From the NCBI RefSeq assembly GCF_030253575.1, contig NC_080557.1:45274501-45338500 (forward strand): a stretch of 64,000 nt of DNA, written 5' to 3'. The notes beneath the pieces are model-generated. The model worked only from the letters and a program-made list of their open reading frames with translations, did not search any database and was not told the DNA's origin. The stretch is from Rhododendron vialii (lineage: Eukaryota > Streptophyta > Magnoliopsida > Ericales > Ericaceae). Within the stretch, counting starts at the first letter, position 1. Each line of letters starts with the position of its first letter. Shown piece after piece: positions 13,685 to 24,628 of this stretch. Made by a program: the position numbers and the translations under genes.

Positions 13685-13851
13685 TACGTAAGACGGCTCC
13701 ACGCAACGTTTTTCCAGCCACATTTCCTCTTCAAAATATCCCCCATAGTCCCGCCCACAGAAACAGAATATACCCCTGGACCCTACTGATTTCGTGGCGT
13801 CCTCTCCTCACCCCTCCACTGAAACCTAAACGACCGCCATTGACAGCCATC

Positions 13852-13853
<2 letters not shown>

Positions 13854-13885
<32 letters not shown>
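13854..13885. repeat. (GA)n microsatellite in the 5' UTR of the DedA-like gene
   Basis: Pure GA run of about 16 units ending 21 bp before the start codon at 13907. GA repeats of this kind are common in plant 5' UTRs. Confidence 0.95.
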
Positions 13886-13888
<3 letters not shown>

Positions 13889-13906
13889 ATTTATGTGAGC
13901 TTCGCG

Positions 13907-16900
13907 ATGTCTGCAATGGCGGTCCTGACGCACAGCCCGTCCTCACCCTTAACAACAGCAACTTCTCAGTTCACAAATCGACGACGCCCGATGCATTCAA
14001 TCGCTTTCAATGTCCGTCGCAGAGAAACTAAGCTCGTCAATTTACCTACTTCCTGTAAACCTTCAACTTCCTGGTAATTTCACCTTTCTATCTCTATGTA
14101 CTTACCTAAATAATCATAGATTTGTTGCACGTGTATGTGTACATAGATATATCGGAAGTTCAGCTGCAATTAACTGAGCAAAAATTGAAAAAGAGTTTCA
14201 GCTACGATTATCCGTACGCTAATGCATATGATATGTGATATCCTCTTTGTCTGCTTCTCGCAGTGTCATGCGCTGTTTTTGGTTAAAGTATGCAGAAAAT
14301 AGTTTTTCAACTCTTGTCTTACATATTTTATAGAATTGTTTCGAGAACAAACAACAATAGCATTAAAAATAAAATATTCACATCTATCTCTTATAAAGGG
14401 AACACGGAACACCAAGTTGGTGCGAAAAGTTTCATTGGGACTGGCCAGAACCAGCCCTGACTTTTTAGCAGGCCCGGCGATTTTGGAGGCCGTAGGCAAG
14501 ATATGAAAATGGGGCCTCTCAAGTTTTCTTTTTTGACATTAACAAAAGAGGAAGTGGCAAAATCAGCAGCCATTAGTTGTTCAAATAAGAAACAAGATTG
14601 CCTTGCAGCCTTAGTGGCATGCTGACTGAGCGTGACTTTGGCGTCCTAGATTGTGAGTTTGACTTACAGCCTCATCACCTTGAATGAATTTTTTGCACAA
14701 CTTCAAAAAATCAGCTCGGAAAATGAGTCTTCCGTGAATTGAACTCGCAATCTAAGGCTAAAGAGCCGAGATCTTACCACCATGCTACACTTTCGTGTTT
14801 GAAAAATGTTTGACATACATAATATTTAAAATATTTCGCTATTTTGGGGCCCAATAATTGGGCCTAAAACTGGAGGCCCTAGGCAGTTGCTTGATGGGGC
14901 TATGCCTAGGGCTGGCCCTGCTTTTTAGGGGCCTAAAACGAAAATTAAAGATTGAGCTCTTTTTGCTAGACTATTATCAAGATTAAAGGGTACCAAAATA
15001 TGATGGGCCGTTGAAATCTGAAATTTTTTGAGGGTCTAAAGCGGCCGGCTCTGAGACTGGCTCACTTTTTTCCTTCCCACAACTCCAACTGGACATAAAA
15101 GAGGCAAATTTGACACTTTTTTTTCCCCCAAACTGATCCAGTTTCTTAATCCTTGAGAGCTCCAGAAAGATGCAGTTTCCATCTGCTGATAGCCTGATTG
15201 CAAAAGAATCCTTGGGTCTTTTTTTTCATAGACATGCACACACATCGTGTTTGCCTGCTTTGCTAGTATTGCTATCTTAATAGATTCCACATAATTCAAT
15301 GTCAGACAGCAACCATGGCAAGACAGTTGTTAATATGAGATATGATAGATAAGTTACTGTGCTAACGACATGCGCCTTATACCGGAATGGCTTTCTCTCA
15401 GTGTTTGCAGTTTAGTTGTGTCAACTCTAATGGATCACATTCGCTTGTAATAATAAATGCGGGTCTTTTTTACTTGTGTAGATGTAGATTGTCAAGCTGA
15501 TGTTGTAAATTGACAAAGAATGTACCACTGCAGATACATGTTTTCGAGGAATAGTTGCTATTTTTTCCCGAGGAATAGTTGCTTTCTGCATGAATACAAA
15601 AATTGTGAAAATTCGTATTTACAATTTGTCTCTATCTCGGGACCCTATAGTGCACCCTGTACTTCAGGGTTGCACTACAAGGCTATAGTGTACGATCCGA
15701 GCCGTCCACTCAGCAATCAATGGTCAAGACTTTATCTTGGCCCCTACTGATGTGAGGCGTCCATTGTCGAGATGAAATCTGCACCATTGATTGCCGATAT
15801 GGACGGCTCAGATGGTGCACTACAACCTTGTAGTGCACATCTGCACTAAATTATCCCCAAATCCGTAAATTGGTTGGCATCTGTAGTGCTCATGGAAGTT
15901 AGTCATTAGCCTGTTTAAGTGAAACGGAAGTACATGAACAGGGAATAGTTGACTACATGCATATGATGGCAACCTAAACTACTAAAATTACGAACCAAGA
16001 AAAACAAAGCAACTGTTCAGTTCCTTGATACATTTACTCAAAAAGTTTGTATGCAATACCACATATTCATTGGAATTTAATCCCATCTGCTAGAGCTCGA
16101 AGAATTCCCAAAGGGCCAGCGTATTCTGGGCCAATACGTTGTTGTATCAATTAAGAGTGAAATGATGACTCATAACTTGGCATGGGTAGTGCTTAATGAA
16201 CCACCATTTGAACCCACGATCTCATGAACAAAAAATTGAGCATATAATAAGAAAAACTGTGGGGTAGGCTCGAAAGAAAAAGGCTTCAATTTTTCTTTGC
16301 CTGAGTTAACACTTCACTTTTAGGTGGTGTTGCCTATACATTGATCTTCTTTGCCAAATTTTGTTCTCTTTGTTCCGTCCTTTGTGAAGCGCTCCTTTGT
16401 GTTGCCTTTGCCGATTGCGTTATGAAATATATGGTATCAGTAGTTTGTTCATCTGCACTATGCAGCCTTCTCATTCTCTCTGTCGAATGTCTTTGGGAAA
16501 CATCAAGAGTCTAGTTTTTGAGCTGATGTCGTTGACATTCTCAGTTTCTTTGTCCTTCCCGTCGAAGAGATTGATCACTGAGACACAGGTGGCAACGTTG
16601 CTCCCATGCACGATTTTTTGTGGCCTAGCTCCTTTTGACCTTTCTGGTACACCACGTGCAAGGTGTTCATGAATTGAATCCATGGCCTCTTCTGATTTCT
16701 TTGACCCTGTACAAAATCGGTAAAAACATGTTAGCTTCAAAATGATGTGTTAGTTGTCCCCTAAGTTGTGTATGGATAGGAATTTTGTCTTATTCATGAA
16801 CCAGGGGGCCCGTGCACTTGATGCCTTATTTATATATAAGATTATAAGTAGGTATTGATTGTTTGTACATAAATATACACTGAGGTTCGTATGAACTACA

Positions 16901-17282
16901 AGTTTAAAAGAGGAACTTAAAGGAATTATAAACAGATTTTCGTCGGAAATCAGATGTTGTACAAGTCCTAAGTATGCATATGAAAAGGGACGCAGTGAGA
17001 TCAACTTCAAGGGTTTGATTGATTCTCCATAAGCAAACTCAGTGCTTGGGCCACATTGGTCCAAATGAAGAAAATCAAGTTTTCTGGAAGAGAACTGTGA
17101 AGAGGGTAAGAGAGACAACTGCTATATCCTAGTTCGGCCTTGGCAAAATCTGAGAACCATTTCTTTTGTTTTTCTATTATCTTCCTGTTTCTTATGCTCT
17201 AGATACATATGTCCAACATTACAAACACTGTAAAATACGAGAACATTTACTTACGTCCAGTTAAGAATCCTCCCAGCATAAT

Positions 17283-17339
<57 letters not shown>

Positions 17340-20300
17340 CGGACGGGTTTGTGTCGGGTTAGGAATTTTGTCTCTGGAAGTGGAACTGAAGAATTCATCT
17401 CCCTGATCTCTTTCTCTCCTTGCCAGACAGGTTCGTGTTGGATCAATTCTGCTCTCTCCCAAACTTTGTTTCTTTGTGAAACTAACTGCTGGTGAAGATG
17501 AAGAAAAGGGAGTAATTGAAGAAACAGGAGAGTAGTCAGACGCGGGTGTGGCAGCTATTGTGGGGATTTTACCATTTGGTCCCTAGATTTTTCATCCACG
17601 TAGTTATGCATTGTAAAAATCAGTTTCTCGCTAAGGCAAATTTGTTATCAGAAAAAGTCCATATAGCTTCATTTATTGGGTGACACCAAAATGGGTTCTA
17701 GCTTTATATATTAGAATAGATGCTTTTGTGCCGTTCAAATTAAAAAATAGAATAGATGCTTTTGCAAAGATTAATATGGAGTACATGCAGCTTCACTTAA
17801 CGAGAATGACATGAGTTGTGCCTTTCATTTTGTCTCCTTAGCGTTTTGCTGGTATTACTTTAATAAAGTGAAAGTTTGTTGGCTGTACAAGTCAATAGTA
17901 TAAATCAGCCGACCCCAAGTGATTGGGACTTAAGGCTCGGTTTGGTTTGGTTTAGCTTTGTCTTTCAAAGTGAGAGTGTGTTGATGTTCGCTTGCGTGCT
18001 TTGTCATCCAAGTAGCAGGCCATTCTTTGCAGTTTATTGCACGATGTTGATGCTTATGTTATTCTTTTCATTTTGCAATGTAGTATTAGAAACTTTCAAG
18101 ATGAGGATGCAGAAACTTTTGAAGTTGCAAGTTCTAGAGAAACTACAGAGGGTCAAGATAAGGTTGCTGATCAGGTGTTTGGTAATCCGGAAAATAGAAC
18201 TACTGGCACGGGGATTTCATTCTTGGTAAAATTAGCTATAGCGCTTGGCGTAGCTGCAACCATTACACTAATATCTGTTGGCTTCAAACGGTATATGAAT
18301 GGATCACCTCAGGGGGTGAATTATCTGGGTCATGGCTCACCTGCTTCGGTTTTGACTGCACCCTCTGCCGGTTTCACTCTCAATGTCTTTGGACACAAAG
18401 TTGTAATTCCCGAATATGCTCCAGGGTATGCTGACATTTTGCTTTCCTCCACCCCTGATGAAAACCAGTAGTTGCTTCTGAGCTGTTTGTGTTCTATATA
18501 TTGCTAACATTTTGGACTTGCAATTAGAGGAAACAATCAAATGCAATCTGCAGTTCTTCTCTGTTGCCTTGGTGTTTGTCATTTTTCAAAAATCTATTGT
18601 CTTACGCTGTAAATATGATGTTTGAAGGTTTTAGTCAGTGCTCAAGAACCACATCATCCAATTTTTTTATTTACCACTGTCCAACCTCCAGTCTCACCTA
18701 ACACACAGCCGTTTCCTAGCCACGTAGTAGAAAAACCGTGTCAGATCCTTTATGAACATGAATTCTATTGTGAACATTCATAACGTGGAAATTTTTTCTC
18801 GTAGCTGACTGACACAAGGCTTGGTTTTGTTTACGGTCTAACCTCCCGAGTTTAACTTAATCTTATGAAAATGCTCTAAATCTCCTTGCTTCGTAATTTC
18901 AGATGGATCTACTTTTGGTTGCTGATGGCTGCCGGTTGTGGAATTGCTATTAGTGAAGAGGCTTTAAATATATGGGTCTGTCCTTTATACTGGTACTTTT
19001 GTTTCACAAACTCTAGAATTCCCTTTGCCCCTTTCGATAAACTCTTCTTCTCTGTTTTGTGTTTACGGTTCAATATGACGACTCTGTAACAAACTTTTCC
19101 AAACATCTTCTGGTAAGTGATGCAGGTTGGCATATCCTTATCGCGTATGCTGTCTTTGGATGGAACATGGCAGTCTTTTGTTGAATCATTCTCCAGAAAT
19201 GCACCATACATATTATCGACGGTCCTGTGGGTGTACTGGTTGGTGACAGTTCAACTTTTTGATGTTAAGATTGCGTTATCAAATGGTAGAAAATCTGACG
19301 TGGTCACATTCTAACTTCAGGGGAGTATGTCTTAGTGATATGATTCCATTTTATCTCGGGAAGCTTTTTAAGCAGTCCGGGGCATCTGATGATGTTTGTT
19401 CAAAGGTAATTGCTTCTACTCAATGCTGAATTGCTCATACATGCAATCATCAACCAACTATTTTCAATTAATTGTTACGAGTACGACTGGAAGTTTTTTT
19501 TTTTGTCTGCTCAATTAAGTGTTCCAGTATTGCTTATGACTCTAGTTAGGGATTGGCAAGGAGAAAGTAATGGAAATTACTCGTGTTGTGCAAAGATATG
19601 GAAACCTCGCAGGCTTTGGTGAGTTCAGACAGCGTTTCACTTCCTTTCTTCTTTGTCTTAGCTCCCCCCATTCATTTTCACACCCGATGCTTGGTTAAAA
19701 TGTCCGTCAATGTATGAAATGTCTACCCATGTGTCAACTCCTTCACCAGATATTTAGGTAATATTTCCTGCAATGTTGAAGACAGGTCAAAATTGCATCT
19801 ATAAGTTCACTCATTGGTATATTGCCCCACCATAAATCAATGCTACCCAAGGTTCTCAACTCATCGGGAAAGGGAAGTTTGCATGAGTAGAATTACACGC
19901 TTTTGAGAGACATTCAATTTTAACCAAAGGAATAGATGAAGCGTCCTGAGGAGCTTCCACAAACTAGGAAGGGTCTATTTCTTGAACTGGACTTGCTTGT
20001 ATGGCTTGTGTGGTGTAGCAGTTGTCTTCATAACTAATGCTTTGTGCATTTCTGAAAAGTCTCGCTCTGCTTCTTGTTGGTGCTTACTGAGTCTCATTTT
20101 TCCGTAATTCATGAGAGACTTATTGAATCTCATTTACGATCAAATCTTAATCCTCAGAAATATGTATAATTTACTTAACGGGTGCATGGTTACGTGTTGG
20201 CAAGTAGTTGGTAGTGGCCTAAATGACACTTTGCCAACTCCAGGTTTCCACAATTGGCCATGTCCAGGTTGGTTGAGTGCAAGTGTATTTGTCATCTCGA

Positions 20301-23080
20301 AGGGAGACAGGAACGAGTTAGTTGCTACTTGCTTGTGCTGGCTTGTAAAGTGATTGATCAAGCCTAAGCCATTGATCATACCTAGGATGAAGATCAAATG
20401 ACACTTGTACAACCTCTGTAGTTGACTTGGTGAAAAACTCCATTACTAGATGGCATACAACTTAGAAGGAACTTGTCATAATGCTATTGCAATCTAATTG
20501 CACACTAACGGAAGAGTTGTAGAACGGAAGTCGAAGCGGAAGCGAGATGCCTGTGCGGAAAAGGTCTGGAGAGCGGAAATATCTTCAAAAGGTCTATATT
20601 TGTGCAGTTTGTGTGCGAAAAATACGGACCCATATTTGGTTATATGTTTACTTATGAGACAATAATTCCTGTAGCAAGGTCAAGCTCATGAGGTTTATGT
20701 TGAGTTAATATAGATATGTACATGATACCCATAATATGAAGAAAGTCAAAAGAACACATGAGCTAGCCCCACAGTAATGGCTTCTGGTTTATTATGATCC
20801 AAGTTTGGGAAGAATGGGTTGCTTTCATTTCTTTTGTGTTCATGTGTTAAATTTTTTCTCGCAATTTACAAGGATGTAGGAGCATGTGGTGAAAGAGTCG
20901 CAAGTCTACAATAGTGAGGAAAACTCAAAGGGTGACATAATAGGATGATCGCAATTCCACAATAACTCAAAACTAGCAAAAACTCGACTAAAAAGTGTAC
21001 CAATGTTGGATCCATTCTCAGATTTTGATAAATTGGCTCTACTGGAAACATGATTTTGCAATTCAAGTTCCAGAAATGTCGAAGGACGATGTGTGACCCT
21101 ATTTGGCTGAGTTAGAGCACTTTGATTGCAAACACAAGCGCAGGAAACTAAAAAATAATGGAGCAAATGAATATCATATTGTCCTGGTGAAACATGGGTC
21201 CATAAAGGATGGACAGGACATGTTTTAAATATAAATGTCAATCTGTGTTGTATCTGTTGCTACATGCTATGTTCATAAGTACCCTTATTTCGTATTGTTT
21301 TATTTTTTTGTTTGCTTATTTTTTGGTGGATATTATTGTCAATGCTTTTTATATAATCTTTTCATATGGTCTGTTAGTGATTGTGTGCACTGTGGTCTGC
21401 AGCGGAGCGTTTTTCTCTTGGAGTGAGAAATCCTACAGCTTTCCTAGCAGGAACACTGGTTTGTGTTGATTACTTTATTGACAACGTCCTTTGTATCACT
21501 TGGCTCATTTGTGCATCCCCATTGCTTTGATATTATTTCCTGCATTCTTTGGTACTGCATTTCCTTGGCCATTTTTGTGTGGGGATGGGTCATAAGGAAG
21601 CCTGTTGGTATTAGTAAAAGATTGACTTGTTTTTTAAAATCAATGATGAATCCAATTGGATAGTTAACATACTTAGGGCAGGATATCTCAAAGGTGGTGA
21701 AAGGTGGCAGTGGCAGTAGCACTCAGCCATTCAGTGCATCATAAGGTATACGTATTCCATAGTTGCTTTAAATGACTGAAAATGTTCGTGAAAAAAACTA
21801 TGTTGGCACCTGATACTAAAGTCAACCTCTTCTGGAACGTACAATCTCCGCCACCCCTGTTGAGAGGGATGTTAAAGCTTTGCTTTTGTTTGGTTGAACA
21901 TACTCATTTTTGGAAACATAAATGATCATAGAAAACACAATACTTGTTTTCCTTGATTGCAATAGTAATCTTCAGATGACCTTCTTCAGACCTTCTTCAG
22001 ACAGTCAGGTTAGTACCGAAGTTGTTTGACTGTGACCCTTTCCTTCCATTGTTTTTGTCATTTGCGTACTGTCTTTGTGAATTGTGATCACTTTACCAAG
22101 TTTGACAGATATGATGATATCTGTAGAAAGAAAATAAGATCTTGTTTTTTTAGACCATGTTGTACATTGGGCTTTGCACTATCAATCAGACATCATCATC
22201 TATTGGTTCAGGCCAATTTAACCCGCAATTTGACCAACAAAATGAAAACAGACCTTATTTTCCTTTTCTGTCACGTGCATGTCTACTATGTATGAGTAAT
22301 ATTTGGACCAACCATCAAATTAATCATGTTTTTTTCTGTGAGTGCAGGGTGTTTCTCCAGAATACTTCTTTGCTGGAGTCTGTTGTGGTGGCTTGATCAC
22401 CCTTCCGCTTCAGGTCATTTTAATTTCTGTTGACAAATTAAACAGCATGACATGTGAATTATGAACAAACACACACAACCTTTGAAAACATCATCAAGGA
22501 AGTAAAGAGGACATTTCATACTCATTATATCTGTGAGATGAACTTTCAGTCAAACAGAAAACATTGTAGAGCAATTGTGTTTCTTTCATAAGGGATTACA
22601 ATGTTTTTAACTCCTTCCCCTATACAAGAACAATAGAATATGTAGGAATGAATACGATCGTCATTTTACCCTGTTTTAGATGTAAGGAAGATGTGGGCAT
22701 CATAAACTTCCTAATCTCGACCAAAAATATACTTGCTCTATCGAATAAAATATTATTGCACTTGTATTTTCTCACAATCTAGTTGTAACGTGCTTTTGTT
22801 TTCCAAGTTGAGCATCTATTCTTAGCTGACACTTTTTCTGTTTTTCTCCTCCAATTTCAGTTGGTGGCTGGGTTCTTGTTGAGGGAGCGCCCCATAGTTG
22901 CCGTTGCAACAGTTGCATCTGCAGTTGTATGGCTGTCCCCTTGCTTCTGGTATTTTTTGTTGTGTAAAATGAAATCTGATTTGTATAACTATTGTACAGG
23001 GACTTTGGACGGTGTTCCCATACGCAGTAGCGGCATCAACTGCATTGTTCCTTTTTCTCCGACGCCGCTTCTCCAGCTAG
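13907..23080 (+). CDS. Probable plastid-targeted DedA/SNARE-associated (VTT-type) membrane protein
   Basis: Integral membrane protein of the DedA superfamily, some members of which act in lipid scrambling or transport; the function of this plant branch is not known to me. Exons 13907-14073, 18084-18425, 18903-18975, 19126-19226, 19321-19405, 19546-19618, 21403-21458, 22348-22413, 22861-22926, 23000-23080 give 369 residues, all in frame. The first about 60 residues are rich in Ser, Thr and Arg and lack acidic residues, as in a chloroplast transit peptide. Then come a hydrophobic helix (VKLAIALGVAATITLISVGF), several more membrane segments, a DedA-like SDMIPFYLGK, then ERFSLGVRNPTAFLAGTLG, which matches the family R-F-x-P-G-x-R-x5-AG signature with Pro replaced by Leu. 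I chose the ATG at 13907 because it continues into the transit-like sequence. The first intron is 4.0 kb and TE-rich. Confidence 0.8.
14446..15053. mobile_element. Outer hAT-type MITE, interrupted by a second one
   Basis: Terminal inverted repeats CAGAACCAGCCC (left) and, read on the other strand, CAGAGCCGGCCG (right). They are flanked by near-identical 8-bp duplications GGACTGGC (14438-14445) and AGACTGGC (15054-15061). An 8-bp duplication and CAG-type termini are the hAT signature. Removing the inner element and one TTTTTAG-type duplication leaves a compact element of about 150 bp. No transposase is present. It sits in the first intron of the DedA-like gene. Confidence 0.75.
14469..14920. 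mobile_element. Inner hAT-type MITE nested in the outer one
   Basis: Begins CAGGCCCGGC and ends GCTGGCCCTG, which are inverted repeats. It is bounded by perfect 8-bp target duplications CTTTTTAG at 14461-14468 and 14921-14928. The element is 452 bp and non-coding. Its two halves are themselves partly inverted: a block TAGATTG(T/C)GAGTT occurs on the plus strand near 14648 and on the minus strand near 14740. The nesting order follows from the outer element's sequence continuing directly on either side. Confidence 0.85.
15639..15858. mobile_element. MITE with TAGTGCA inverted termini
   Basis: The left arm GGGACCCTATAGTGCA and the right arm, read inverted as GGGGATAATTTAGTGCA, are followed by further matching blocks (TGCACTACAAGG, GAGCCGTCCA, CAATCAATGGT). 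It has no coding capacity, no sure target duplication, and the family is not identified. It lies in the first intron of the DedA-like gene. Confidence 0.7.
16471..16740 (-). pseudogene. Coding-like antisense fragment inside an intron
   Basis: The minus strand carries an open frame of about 89 codons with protein-like composition (for example KSEEAMDSIHEHLARGVPE and RPQKIVHGSNVATCVS). A splice-acceptor-like TTTTGTACAG lies just upstream of the segment beginning GSKKSEEAMD. I do not recognise the family. Its place inside an intron on the opposite strand, with no matching exons nearby, suggests a captured or broken gene fragment, but chance cannot be excluded. Confidence 0.3.
17285..17337. repeat. 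(CT)n microsatellite in the DedA-like gene's first intron
   Basis: About 26 uninterrupted CT units. It creates spurious Ser/Leu and Arg/Glu open frames on the two strands, which are not genes. Confidence 0.97.
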
Positions 23081-23540
23081 TTCTGCTCATAACTGTTTGC
23101 TCGATTCACAAGTCCCAATGGCAGAACAGGTATAAGCTACCGAAATCCATGATAAGAAGGCACAGGTTCATACTGCCGATGGTTGCTGCAACTCTCTGTT
23201 GAAACACCATCCCCATACACCTTCCATTGTGGGTTTTAAAGCACAATTAGCTTTGTACTTTTGGTAGCTGATTTATGCCCTTTAAGCAAGGGAATATGTA
23301 GACCGTCTTTACCAAAAAGAATTTTGTCATTCTTTGTAGTAGTACATAATAAAGGACAATCTGTTTTTTTATTCACTTGGTTTTGGGATACAATGGCTTG
23401 TAAGTTGGCACTAGTTATACTTTTCATGTTCAACGCCGAGGTGATTATTTGAAGCTTATTTGATTACACCAGACCTTGTCTCTTGCGTTTTCAATGGAAT
23501 CTGGAACTTGTTTTGTCATGCATGAGCAAAATAAACGGAA

Positions 23541-23719
23541 CTAGGGCAGTTGGCCCAGCGGTTGTATAGCAGTACTGTGAGGTTGCAGGTTCAAATCCTA
23601 TGGAGAGGAGTTTGATACCCATTGTGATTGGTTGGGGTTGGGGTAAAAATAGGTTCTTCCTATTGCATGACAAAAAAACAAAAACAAAAAACAAAAAAAA
23701 AAAAGAAAAGAAAAGAAAG
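23541..23719 (+). mobile_element. tRNA-derived SINE
   Basis: Has a Pol III A box TGGCCCAGCGG (about 23551-23561) and B box GGTTCAAATCC (23588-23598) at tRNA-like spacing. A short unrelated body follows, then an A-rich tail from about 23670 to 23719. It lacks a tRNA acceptor stem, so it is a retroposon, not a tRNA gene. Clear flanking duplications were not found. Confidence 0.75.
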
Positions 23720-24168
23720 GGCATTTTCAAAAGAGAATTGAATTTTGCACCCCCTTCTATCCAAATGCAATCCTATTTTTGTTTTGTAGTGATGTAAAAT
23801 TATACGATTACCCTTTTCATGTGTGAAGGGAAAAATGTATAAAGGGTAGTTTTGTAGTTCTACATGAATGAAGACAAAAACAATGAAGTGCACTTGGACA
23901 AAAAGGGAGTGTGAAAATCAATTTCCAAAAACCTTAATACTGTGTGGAATAATACTGTAGAGCCCACATCCAGATTTTTATTATACACTAAGCACGTGTG
24001 GGGTGCAAACGAGCTGAGCCGAGCCTTGATATTCGAGCTTGGCCCATTTACTTAATGAACCTACAACTCGAGCTTGAGCTCAGCTCACTTGTAAACAAGC
24101 CGAGCCTTACTAATATGCTTAACAAGCCGAGCTCAAGCTCGAGTTTTGTCTACTAAACAGGCGTCATA

Positions 24169-24302
24169 TGCAAATTAGTTGAGGCTTAAGCAGTACAAGG
24201 AATGGCTAAAACCTTCAGAATTTAAGAGATTCATTTGCAAATTAGTTGAAGCCTAAGCAGTACAAGGAATGGCTAAAACCTTCAGAACTTAAGTGATACA
24301 AC
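24169..24302. repeat. 67-bp tandem duplication
   Basis: Two near-identical copies containing CAAATTAGTTGA and AGCAGTACAAGGAATGGCTA, offset by 67 bp, in the 3' flank of the BTB-NPH3 gene. They differ at a few positions, so the duplication is fairly recent. Confidence 0.85.
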
Positions 24303-24628
24303 TGGGTGGAAGCCCCATATGTGAAACTCGTTCATCCATTTACCAGCTACAAAAAGCGAAAATCATTACATTGACATGAATTTGACAGCAGTATCACATA
24401 TTTAGTAATTGTCTCTCACCTTTGTACACTAGAAAATCTTCTAATTACAACAGACTTGTAAATAACAGAACTCCTTCCTGTGGCTAATCCAAAGCACTAC
24501 AACTCTTGTATCGAGACCAACGAGGAAGAACAAAACCAGATCACCAACAACATTACTTGTAATTACTCGATAGAAAAAAAGTTGAAAGAAAACAAACAAG
24601 CGAAGTGAATTTTACCTAATAGGCGTGC

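Larger units (their letters stand above)
23081..24628. other. Convergent spacer between the DedA-like and BTB-NPH3 genes
   Basis: Holds the 3' ends of two convergent genes. It contains a SINE (23541-23719), a stretch around 24005-24150 dense in GAGCTCAAGCTCGAG-like words that is probably transposon debris, and a 67-bp tandem duplication (24169-24302). No further gene is visible. Confidence 0.6.

Noticed and set aside
17247-17462. Open frames rich in Arg-Glu or Ser-Leu over the CT/GA repeats (here and near 13731-14031, 52664-52973, 60259-60459)
   Set aside because: They are translations of dinucleotide microsatellites, with no homologue-like sequence around them.
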